A stretch of 45,336 nt of DNA, from positions 1 through 45,336 of the forward strand of contig JAZOPS010000032.1 in assembly GCA_045655645.1 (NCBI GenBank), read 5' to 3'. Shown here piece after piece: positions 31,490 to 38,962 of the stretch. The notes beneath the pieces are model-generated. The model was given only the letters and a program-made list of their open reading frames with translations, made no database searches and was not told the origin of the DNA. Both the position numbers and the translations under genes were made by a program. The stretch's first letter is position 1; each line of letters starts with the position of its first letter. Origin of the DNA: Fimenecus sp045655645. GTDB lineage: Bacteria; Bacillota; Clostridia; Oscillospirales; Acutalibacteraceae.

Positions 31490-32854
31490 TTACAATTTAG
31501 CCAATATAGAACTAATAGTATCTGCCTGTTCTAATCTTTTAATCTCAGCCTTACGTGCATCTTCTTTGCGTCTTTGTTCTTGCATAACTCTAATCTTTAT
31601 TGCCTGGTTGTATTGACGATTAACCTCTGTAACCCAACCTTGCACATTTGAAATAATAGTTTTCAGTGTTTCTTCGCTTTCACTACCTCGTAAAGGCATA
31701 CCAATTTTTGTTGAACCTATCAACTCTAATTTTGCATGCTCATACCCCATCATCCACGAGCAATCATATGACCCATGAATAAGAACGCTTGTCCATTCAT
31801 TAGGTAAGTTTCGATTAAATTCAAATACTAAAAGCCCATTTTCATATGTTTTACTAATAATACTCACTTCAAACTCTTCTGGCATAATTGCATCTTCAAT
31901 TTTATTTTGAAGTTTTTTCTTTTCTTCGTTCAATTTGTATTGTTCTGCTAAAAGTTTCATTTCGGATAAAATTTTATCCTCTGGATAAAGACGTTTTTCA
32001 GGGTCTTGAATATACAATTGCTCAAAAATATTATCAAGGAATGCATATTCTTCATTAATGTCTTTGATTTTCTTATATCCCGCTGCTTGCGGAATTTCTC
32101 CAGTAAACATTTCATTCAGTATTAGCGCCGCAGAATATAAATCAGTTTGAGGATACACTTTCCCACCACGTATGTACTGTTCAGGAGCAGCATAATAAAA
32201 ATTTGCCATTCGGTCCGTTACTTTAGTTTCAACTACTGTAAGCAAATCCTCTTCTGCAAAATGAGCTATACCAAAATCACATATAACTGGTTCAAAGCTA
32301 TTTTCTGAAAATAAAATATTCTCAGGTTTAATGTCCCTGTGAATTGCCTTGTGTTCATGTGCAAATTTCAATCCTTCTAAAATCCCAATAAAAACATCAA
32401 TTACTTTTTCGTGTGGAATGCCATCCTTGATTTTCTTTTTTAATGTTTCTTTATACAAAGGCATTATATAAAAAACATAATCTTTCTCATCAAGAAAAAC
32501 ATATCCACGGTCTAAAATTGGAACAATATTCTTATGTTTGTGTTGCTCACAAAAATTAATTTCATTTTTAAACCTTTTTATTTTTTCGGTAGATGTTGTT
32601 CGCTCCACAAATTTAATTGCTACTTTTTCACCGTCAGTTGTTTCAGCAGAAAAAACTCTACCATTTCCACCTGAACCTTCTTGTTGTATTATTTTGTAAT
32701 CATCAAAGGCAGTATGTATAATTGTACCTTTTTTTAATTTTTTACTGCTTTTATTCATGCTTTTTGAAGCAACTTCCATCATTTTCATTTCTCTGTTAAT
32801 ACTGTCTTGTACCGCTTTTAATGTTGGAACTATGCCTTCAGGTATATTAGACAT
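31490..32854 (-). CDS. Eukaryotic-like Ser/Thr protein kinase in the type I R-M operon
   Basis: 454 residues. Residues 45-310 are a Hanks-type kinase with all key residues: glycine loop G60-SGGNG, K81 in VAIKF, HRDIKPEN (D174), DFG (193-195) and an APEQY box. Residues 310-454 hold a coiled-coil-prone linker, a small beta-rich region and another charged helix. No transmembrane segment, unlike the PrkC/PknB group, so it is soluble. It starts 3 bases after the hsdS stop and is clearly part of the operon. Catalytic activity is expected. Its target is unknown; phage or restriction proteins are the obvious candidates. Confidence 0.88.
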   Translation of the reverse strand: MSNIPEGIVPTLKAVQDSINREMKMMEVASKSMNKSSKKLKKGTIIHTAFDDYKIIQQEGSGGNGRVFSAETTDGEKVAIKFVERTTSTEKIKRFKNEINFCEQHKHKNIVPILDRGYVFLDEKDYVFYIMPLYKETLKKKIKDGIPHEKVIDVFIGILEGLKFAHEHKAIHRDIKPENILFSENSFEPVICDFGIAHFAEEDLLTVVETKVTDRMANFYYAAPEQYIRGGKVYPQTDLYSAALILNEMFTGEIPQAAGYKKIKDINEEYAFLDNIFEQLYIQDPEKRLYPEDKILSEMKLLAEQYKLNEEKKKLQNKIEDAIMPEEFEVSIISKTYENGLLVFEFNRNLPNEWTSVLIHGSYDCSWMMGYEHAKLELIGSTKIGMPLRGSESEETLKTIISNVQGWVTEVNRQYNQAIKIRVMQEQRRKEDARKAEIKRLEQADTISSILAKL

Positions 32855-32857
32855 GTA

Positions 32858-34075
32858 TTACACCTCCAATTTACCACTCATAAGGCGCGGTAATAATAAG
32901 TCACGCTGTTTTTTTAGATTCTTGTTCATAAAAATAATATCTCTTATTGCGTCAAAATATGAAGATACAATCTTTTCAAACTCATCGAGCAAAGTTATGC
33001 TTGGAGATATAATTTTATATTTTCCAATAATCTCTTTGTTTATATGCTGCTGAGCACCACCAGATGCAAAATTAGCGATATGCTTAATATTTTGTTTTAT
33101 TACAAAGTACATAAATGAAGCGTGCCCATTTTGATTTATAATACCAACAACTGATTGATTAGCACAAACCTCTATTTCATTCATACTAACTTGTCCCAAA
33201 GTTGCACCGGTAATTGCTATTAATGTAGAGCGTAACGGCAAAAGTTTTGCTGCAGACTTTTCAAGTGCTAACGGAGTAATCAATTCGCTTTCTTCGCATA
33301 TTCTAAATTGATTAATTGCGCCTGAATTTATCCATGGTATTGTGCCTGATTCCCAATAATCATTAACTTCTCGTGATGGTGTTCCACCCAAAAAACACTT
33401 ATTGTTTTTTGATATAGGTTCAATTTTCCAACCCTTAGGAATACCATTTTCAAACTCGGTGTTTTCGTGGTTTGGGAAACGGAAACGGACGAACCATTCC
33501 TTGTAAAGATTCTCAGCCATCTGCTCCAACAACTTAATACGCTTGTTGTTGTTTTCGATAAGTTCGTCATAGTAGGAAAGGATGTCTGCGATTATTTTTT
33601 GAGTTGAAATGCTAGGAATATCTATTTTAATTTTAGAAAATGTTTTTATTGGCAATTGAGGTTGTGCACTTCCTGAACAATACTGGAGAAAGATGTTTCT
33701 ATAAGTATCGGATTTTAATGCTTGATACAAATAATTTTGGTCTATTACTTCATCTTTTTTTCTGATTATAATCATTCCAGAATTGATTCTAATATTTTCA
33801 AATTCAACAGAAGGCGAATAAAAAGCTGCATTCCCTACCGTTCCTCTTGTTGTGTAAACGATATCATTTCTTGTTAATTTTCCCTTGCGTAGCTTAGAAT
33901 CCTTCTCCTGAGTTATGAACTGATTTGAAGAAAATGAGAATCCGTTTTTTGTTACATTTCCCGTATTCAAAAACAAGCAATAACCTTCGTCGTAAAATTC
34001 ATCTTGCTTTGGATAGTTTGCACCTCTATCCCCATCAATAATTTCAACTAAATCTCCAATTCTATATCGCATCAT
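32858..34075 (-). CDS. hsdS: Type I restriction enzyme, specificity subunit
   Basis: 405 residues with two target recognition domains (about 1-150 and 205-370), each followed by a conserved helix (IIADILSYYDELIENNNKRIKLLEQMAENLYKEWF near 160-195, and EKIVSSYFDAIRDIIFMNKNLKKQRDLLLPRLMSG near the end, cited here by region). It recognises the split DNA target for methylation and restriction. The start overlaps the hsdM stop as ATGA. The two halves are not alike in sequence, as expected for an asymmetric target. Confidence 0.93.
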   Translation of the reverse strand: MMRYRIGDLVEIIDGDRGANYPKQDEFYDEGYCLFLNTGNVTKNGFSFSSNQFITQEKDSKLRKGKLTRNDIVYTTRGTVGNAAFYSPSVEFENIRINSGMIIIRKKDEVIDQNYLYQALKSDTYRNIFLQYCSGSAQPQLPIKTFSKIKIDIPSISTQKIIADILSYYDELIENNNKRIKLLEQMAENLYKEWFVRFRFPNHENTEFENGIPKGWKIEPISKNNKCFLGGTPSREVNDYWESGTIPWINSGAINQFRICEESELITPLALEKSAAKLLPLRSTLIAITGATLGQVSMNEIEVCANQSVVGIINQNGHASFMYFVIKQNIKHIANFASGGAQQHINKEIIGKYKIISPSITLLDEFEKIVSSYFDAIRDIIFMNKNLKKQRDLLLPRLMSGKLEV

Positions 34076-35814
34076 TTTACCCCCAACAATTCTTTCAAAT
34101 TATCAGAGATTTTACTTTCAAGAGCATTAGCTTCCTCATTAAGCTTTGAAAGTTCATCATTTAAAGAAAGCATTTCTGCTTTAAATTCATCAGCAGTCAT
34201 ACCATCATCCTCAATAACAACGCCAACGTATCTACCGGCATTGAGGGAGTAGTCTTGGTCTTCAATGCCATCTTCACCTTTAAGGGGTGCAGCTTTGCAA
34301 AGTCCAATAACATCACGATATTCACCATCAGGGAATCTTTCAAGCAACCAGTCAATCTGAGACTGCCAATATGATTTTATCTTTATATCCTTGCTTCCTG
34401 CTGTTTCAGGAGCGTTTGCAAGTTCAATTTTGTATTCATCTATAAGGTCAGCAAAAGCTTGTGTATCACCATTATAAAGTCTGGTGATAACACCTAAATT
34501 TTTAATCTGCTCATCAGAGAACTTTCTATGTGCTCTATCAACCTGTGTAAATACATTACGGGCATCAACAAAAAGGATTGTGTCTTTCTTATCTGTCTGT
34601 GGTTTGGTTTTGTCAAAGAACCATAATGTTGCAGGAAGAGTAACTGATGAGAACATATTTGAAGGAAGCGTTACCATCTGAGAGATAACACCTTCTTCAA
34701 TGAGTTTCTTTCTGATTTCATATTCTGAACCCGATGCATCAGATGCAGAGTTAGCCATAACAAGACCTGCCTTACCATTTTCGTTTAAGGCAGTAGCAAA
34801 ATAACCTATCCAAAGATAGTTTGCATTAGGTACAGTTTCTTTTTTGTCGGATGATTTCTTTGCACTCTTCGACTTGTTTCTTGGCACACCATAAGTGTTA
34901 AAACGAGCATCATCAATAACTTTTTCTACTACAACTTCATCAACATTGAATGGTGGATTAGCCATAACATAGTCAAAAGCACCTACTGCATCGTATGGGT
35001 CAGAATAGAAAGAGTTAGCCTCTGTGATTTCACCACGAACGTTATTAAGCAAAAGATTCATTTTTGCAAGTTTAACTGTTTTAGGGTCTTTTTCAACACC
35101 ATAGCATCTGAATTTCATCTGCTCATCTTCACTTGCATTATGCTCGTGCATATATCTTGCAGCCTGAACGAACATACCACCTGAACCACAAGCAGGGTCT
35201 AAAAACTTCTTATCTCCACATTCAGGGTTAAGGACTTTAACCATATAACGAACAACTGTTGCTGGTGTATAGAAAGCGCCACCGTCTTTACCTTCAGATA
35301 AAGCAAAGTTGCCAAGGAAGTATTCGTAGATTTCACCGAAAATATCGATAGTGCAACTTTCAGGGATATCCTTGAAAATACGAACAATATTAGAAAGAAG
35401 CTCTGGCTCTTCTTCAGGAACAAGTTGTGCATAAACCTCTTTAGGAAGAACGCCTGCCATCTTTGGGTTTTCATCTTCAATAGACTGCATAGCTTCTTTA
35501 ACTAGAACTGCTTTATTAGCATCATCTGGAGCATTATTTATAAAGTCATAATATGCGTTTTTAGGAAGGAAGAAACCACACTTTTCAATAGAAACTTCTT
35601 TAAGTGATTTTTCAGCTCTGCCACCCTTGGTACGGTTATATTCTGCCTCAATTTCATCCTTATGTTGTTTGAAGAGAATATCGGCATATCTTAAGAAAAT
35701 CAAACCGAGAATAGGCTCACCATAATTGTTTGCAGCAAGGTGCGCACCTGCACGAAGCACGTCTGCAGCATGCCACAAATTCTCTTTCAAAACTTTTAAT
35801 TCTTTGTCTGTCAT
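34072..35814 (-). CDS. hsdM: Type I restriction enzyme, methyltransferase subunit
   Basis: About 580 residues from ATG 35814 (start MTDKELKVLKENLWHAAD), which has GGAG 9 bases upstream; the longer frame from 35859 lacks this. It holds the SAM motif DPACGSGGMF near 205 and the N6-adenine motif NPPF near 283. It methylates adenine in the target sequence and with HsdS protects host DNA. First gene of hsdM-hsdS-kinase-unknown-hsdR; its promoter lies at 35872-35900. Confidence 0.95.
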   Translation of the reverse strand: MTDKELKVLKENLWHAADVLRAGAHLAANNYGEPILGLIFLRYADILFKQHKDEIEAEYNRTKGGRAEKSLKEVSIEKCGFFLPKNAYYDFINNAPDDANKAVLVKEAMQSIEDENPKMAGVLPKEVYAQLVPEEEPELLSNIVRIFKDIPESCTIDIFGEIYEYFLGNFALSEGKDGGAFYTPATVVRYMVKVLNPECGDKKFLDPACGSGGMFVQAARYMHEHNASEDEQMKFRCYGVEKDPKTVKLAKMNLLLNNVRGEITEANSFYSDPYDAVGAFDYVMANPPFNVDEVVVEKVIDDARFNTYGVPRNKSKSAKKSSDKKETVPNANYLWIGYFATALNENGKAGLVMANSASDASGSEYEIRKKLIEEGVISQMVTLPSNMFSSVTLPATLWFFDKTKPQTDKKDTILFVDARNVFTQVDRAHRKFSDEQIKNLGVITRLYNGDTQAFADLIDEYKIELANAPETAGSKDIKIKSYWQSQIDWLLERFPDGEYRDVIGLCKAAPLKGEDGIEDQDYSLNAGRYVGVVIEDDGMTADEFKAEMLSLNDELSKLNEEANALESKISDNLKELLGVK

Positions 35815-35871
35815 TTCATCCACTCCAGAGTTGTATTTATTCGTTAAATCAAAATACAAATATTCTATTAT

Positions 35872-35900
35872 ATTCTACAAAAAAATACTCTAAAAGTCAA
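35872..35900 (-). promoter_or_regulatory. Promoter of the type I R-M / kinase operon
   Basis: TTGACT (35900-35895), 17 bases, TAGAAT (35877-35872) on the reverse strand. No other strong promoter is seen inside the operon. Confidence 0.7.
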
Positions 35901-35945
35901 TTAACAGAAACTAAATATCAGGGTGTTTTTATGGACAGAAAGATA

Positions 35946-35988
35946 TAAAAAAACTCGTGAAATTGGAAACAAGCAAATCTCACGAGTC
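35946..35988 (-). terminator. Terminator after the small membrane-protein gene
   Basis: Reverse strand ACTCGTGA/TCACGAGT 8-bp stem with a 19-base loop, then TTTTTTT. Confidence 0.8.
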
Positions 35989-36007
35989 ACTAATATTATT
36001 AAAACTC

Positions 36008-36352
36008 TCACCATGGAAAAATTTGTTTTATAATATGAATTATTCCTACACCTAAAACTAACACAACTAGTAATACTGTAAGTATCCACCACCATGCAAA
36101 TGAATGAATACTAAATATCAATAACAACCCAACTATTACCGAATAAACAACCAAATATAACAAGCTCCCCAATGCAGGAATTGAACCACTTTGATAGCCC
36201 ATTAAACCAACTATTTTGTATGTAACATATTGAATTATTGGTTCTGCAATCACATTTATAAGTAATGCGATACTTCCGAAACATTCAAATGGATTTGGTA
36301 AATAAAATTGTCTAATAATCACACTTGCTACACAAATTATTGCGTAAAGCAT
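36008..36352 (-). CDS. Small multi-helix membrane protein
   Basis: About 114 residues from ATG 36352 with AGGAGG 12 bases upstream; a TTG 4 codons earlier touches the ribosome site and is unlikely. Mostly hydrophobic: predicted helices at the N-terminus (AIICVASVIIRQFYL), in the middle (IALLINVIAEPIIQYVTY), and two near the C-terminus (LVVYSVIVGLLLIFSI, WWILTVLLVVLVLGVGII). No family recognised. It is followed by a terminator and then by the promoter of the R-M operon. Confidence 0.65.
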   Translation of the reverse strand: MLYAIICVASVIIRQFYLPNPFECFGSIALLINVIAEPIIQYVTYKIVGLMGYQSGSIPALGSLLYLVVYSVIVGLLLIFSIHSFAWWWILTVLLVVLVLGVGIIHIIKQIFPW

Positions 36353-36385
36353 TTTTTGAGTCAAGCCTCCTTTACGATATTGTTT

Positions 36386-36835
36386 TTATAAAAGATTTCC
36401 ATCACAATGATAGATACATAAAAGCAATGCCTTCAAAAAATCTGCATCATTTTGTGATGTTCTCTTTTTAGGCCCCTTTGTCCTGTTACCTGCCATACGC
36501 TCCTTTTTGCCTATAAAACGGGTAAAAAGAAGATTTTCTATATTGCTGTCCGTGTAAATGAGTCCATTCTGATTAAGCGCCTTACCACCCTTGCCAAGCA
36601 CAAGTGCCGCAAGTCCATAATCCTGCGTAACAACCACATCACCCTTTTCGGTGATATTAGCAATACGGCAATCGGCAGAATCTGCACCCTTATCAACGAC
36701 AATAGTTGTAGCGCCATCCCTTTCAATGGTGTGGGTGTTGTCGCAGACAATGATACACTCAAGCCCACGCTCTTTTGCCACATTGAAGGTAATATCCACA
36801 ACTGGACACGCATCAGCATCAATTATAATTTTCAT
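36386..36835 (-). CDS. YaiI/YqxD family protein (DUF188)
   Basis: 149 residues from ATG 36835 (start MKIIIDADACPVVD), with GAGGTG 5 bases upstream; the open frame goes 18 codons further but overlaps the upstream gene. IDADACPV, VVDKGADSAD, DVVVTQDYGLAALVLGKG and NRTKGPKKRTSQND are family signatures. The fold is PIN/NYN-like with conserved aspartates, so a nuclease role is plausible, but no activity is established. It follows the NERD-protein gene closely. Confidence 0.9.
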   Translation of the reverse strand: MKIIIDADACPVVDITFNVAKERGLECIIVCDNTHTIERDGATTIVVDKGADSADCRIANITEKGDVVVTQDYGLAALVLGKGGKALNQNGLIYTDSNIENLLFTRFIGKKERMAGNRTKGPKKRTSQNDADFLKALLLCIYHCDGNLL

Positions 36836-36864
36836 AGCACACCTCAACCTCGGTCTTATAGCAC

Positions 36865-37614
36865 TTACTTTTTCAATGTGTATCGGCATTTAGGATAATT
36901 TGAACAACCGTAAAACTCACCAAACTTTCCTTTTCTTAACACAAGTTCGGTTTTACAGTATGGGCAAATCTTTTGCTTTTCCAGTTCTTCCGCATTATTC
37001 TTATAGGCCTTAACCTGTTCTTTATGTTCTTGTCGCGCTTCTTCACCTTGATGTTGATTTTTAATTATATAATCATATATCTCCTGCTTTTTTGTTTCGT
37101 CAAAAACAACTGGTTTATTTTTACCAATTGCACCTAATGCATCTTCCAATACATTTAATCCAGTAATAACGACGGTATCAGGATTTTCTTTATCATCATT
37201 TAAGTTTGTAACCTTTACATCATCGCACAATATTACAAGAACAGAAAAACAAGGTACATCACCAAAATCTTTTAAAAACTCTTTTAAATATGCAATATGC
37301 TTTTTGTTCTGTTTAAATGGACTGTAAATATCAAACTTTTTGCCACCACGATAATAGTACCATTTTGACTTCTTGCCATCACCATATATACGGGCATTTT
37401 CAAAAAATTTAACTTCTACCACATAAACGCCCTTGAGACCGACAATCACTAAATCCAATTGTGATGTATAACCATCTTCACCATCTATTAAAACATCATG
37501 AATTACCAATCCGTCAAGAACTAATTTGGAATAATATTTTGTAAGATATTCACCAAACCCGCCTTTTATCTCTTTGGTCGATGGTATTTTCTTTAAAGCA
37601 TCAAGAATTCCCAT
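36865..37614 (-). CDS. NERD-domain nuclease-like protein with topoisomerase-type zinc finger
   Basis: About 249 residues from ATG 37614, 8 bases after GAGG (GTG 37623 is an alternative). Residues 15-130 form a NERD domain: GGFGEYLTKYYSKL, the SQLDLVIVGLKGVYVVEVK stretch with the D...E-x-K pattern of PD-(D/E)xK nucleases. The C-terminal 35 residues are a C4 zinc finger like those of topoisomerase I (CPYCKTELVLRKGKFGEFYGC and YPKCRYTL). NERD proteins are thought to act on DNA. It begins close behind the deformylase gene. Confidence 0.85.
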   Translation of the reverse strand: MGILDALKKIPSTKEIKGGFGEYLTKYYSKLVLDGLVIHDVLIDGEDGYTSQLDLVIVGLKGVYVVEVKFFENARIYGDGKKSKWYYYRGGKKFDIYSPFKQNKKHIAYLKEFLKDFGDVPCFSVLVILCDDVKVTNLNDDKENPDTVVITGLNVLEDALGAIGKNKPVVFDETKKQEIYDYIIKNQHQGEEARQEHKEQVKAYKNNAEELEKQKICPYCKTELVLRKGKFGEFYGCSNYPKCRYTLKK

Positions 37615-37624
37615 TGTTTCCACC

Positions 37625-38038
37625 TCAAATTAGAATACCATCACAATGGTCGATTTCATGTTGAATGATTTGGGCTGTCCAACCTGTAAAAGTTTTGATG
37701 CGGGTCTGGAATTCAGCTGTCTGCCACTGTACTTTTATGCTCTTATAACGCTTACACTTACGAGGACCACCAAGCAATGAAAGGCATCCTTCTTCTGTTT
37801 CATAAGGGTCAGACTTTTTGATGATTTCAGGATTGAACATAGTCATATACTTGCCATTATCATCAAAGCAGATGATACGCTTATGTACACCAATCATATT
37901 AGCTGCCATACCCACACAACCGTCAGCATTAGCAGTGAGAGTGTCAAGCAAATCCTGTGCCACCTGCAAATCTTCAATTGTAGCCTTTTCCGATTTCATT
38001 GCCAACAAAATCGGGTCATGAATTACTTCTTTAATCAT
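37625..38038 (-). CDS. def: Peptide deformylase homologue
   Basis: 137 residues, shorter than typical PDF (about 165). Metal ligands are present: C85 in EGCLSL and H127-E128-x-x-H131 in QHEIDHCDG. The first motif (GxGxAAxQ) reads GCVGMAANM, with Met at the position of the usual glutamine that stabilises the tetrahedral intermediate, a feature of a small PDF-like subfamily common in Clostridia. It may be a secondary deformylase or act on unusual substrates. The start has GAGG 5 bases upstream. Its first 96 bases are repeated at 38852-38947. Confidence 0.88.
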   Translation of the reverse strand: MIKEVIHDPILLAMKSEKATIEDLQVAQDLLDTLTANADGCVGMAANMIGVHKRIICFDDNGKYMTMFNPEIIKKSDPYETEEGCLSLLGGPRKCKRYKSIKVQWQTAEFQTRIKTFTGWTAQIIQHEIDHCDGILI

Positions 38039-38039
38039 T
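37944..38039. repeat. Direct repeat copy 1 (5' end of def)
   Basis: 96 bases, apparently identical to 38852-38947; similarity continues for about 12 more bases with three mismatches. The identity stops one base upstream of the def start codon. Confidence 0.95.
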
Positions 38040-38052
38040 CTTGCCTCGTTAA

Positions 38053-38766
38053 TTATTCTATATTATCGTGCTTTCTTAAATTACAAGTTGCGCAAAGCAA
38101 TTGAATGTTTGCCGCTGTAGTTGAAGAACCGCCTTTTGAAAACGGAATGATATGGTCATAATGCAGATTTGTTTTTGCTCCGCAGTAAACGCATTGACCT
38201 TTATCGCGTTGCCACACTTCAACTTTTACACTTGTCGGAATCAATCTGTTATGTTCTTGTTCAAGCAAAGTTGGTTCGTTTTCAGCTACATCAGAATCGA
38301 ACGTTTCAGCCACCATTTCAAGACGAAATTTGAAAACGTCTCGCGCGCCAGATGCTTCTGTCCAGGCATCGGTCAGTTTGAAATATCCATTATACGACCA
38401 AATACCAGCTTTGATTTTTTCATACACCTTGATGATTTTAGGTGCAGAACCCGCTTTGTATTTTTTTGCCGCTTCGAAGAACTTTCCATTTTCAGTCAAA
38501 ATACCGGAGGGCAGTGTCATCGGTTGATTTACATCTTTCGGCGCCATCCCTGCGGGAACATAGTTTGCTTGTACATCATGGCCTTCATAAATAATCGTTG
38601 TTTCATCATCTTCAAAGCGATCAGCATACGGAGCATTGGGCCGTACGCTCATCAATATAATGCCATACTCTCTGTTTGCGACGTTGAAGTTCATTCCTCG
38701 CTGGATGGAAAACCCTTCCTCGATCGTCATATCAACATATCTGATAATATCTCCACGTTTCATCAT
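38053..38766 (-). CDS. SRA-like domain + HNH endonuclease (type IV, modification-dependent restriction candidate)
   Basis: 237 residues. The N-terminal 155 residues (NREYGIILMSVRPNAPY, TIIYEGHDVQ, KIIKVYEKIKAGIWSYNGYF, VFKFRLE) resemble the SRA/YDG fold that flips out modified cytosines. The C-terminus is an HNH nuclease with C192-x2-C195, the DH pair 204-205, N220 and C225-x2-C228. This domain order matches type IV enzymes such as ScoMcrA and TagI that cut methylated foreign DNA. AGGAG precedes the ATG. Some codons and short words are more GC-rich than in the neighbours, and the gene is flanked by a 96-bp direct repeat, both signs of acquisition. Confidence 0.82.
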   Translation of the reverse strand: MMKRGDIIRYVDMTIEEGFSIQRGMNFNVANREYGIILMSVRPNAPYADRFEDDETTIIYEGHDVQANYVPAGMAPKDVNQPMTLPSGILTENGKFFEAAKKYKAGSAPKIIKVYEKIKAGIWSYNGYFKLTDAWTEASGARDVFKFRLEMVAETFDSDVAENEPTLLEQEHNRLIPTSVKVEVWQRDKGQCVYCGAKTNLHYDHIIPFSKGGSSTTAANIQLLCATCNLRKHDNIE

Positions 38767-38835
38767 TTATGCTCCTTTGATTATATAAAATTTAAAGTCT
38801 ATACCCATATTCAAAACATCGCATAATCATTTCAT

Positions 38836-38946
38836 TTAGGCAGTGAACGTATCAAGCAAATCCTGTGCCACCTGCAAATCTTCAATTGTAGCCTTTTCCG
38901 ATTTCATTGCCAACAAAATCGGGTCATGAATTACTTCTTTAATCAT
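38836..38946 (-). pseudogene. Truncated def (first 36 codons)
   Basis: Reads MIKEVIHDPILLAMKSEKAT and on to LLDTFTA, then TAA. It repeats the first 36 residues of the intact def gene (one Leu to Phe change) and lacks all metal ligands. It starts 17 bases after the DUF262 stop, so it is probably the original def start, cut off when the SRA-HNH gene arrived. Confidence 0.85.
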
Positions 38947-38947
38947 T
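38852..38947. repeat. Direct repeat copy 2 (5' end of def)
   Basis: Second copy of the 96-base repeat. The pair of copies brackets only the SRA-HNH gene. Confidence 0.95.
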
Positions 38948-38962
38948 TTGTATAATACACCT

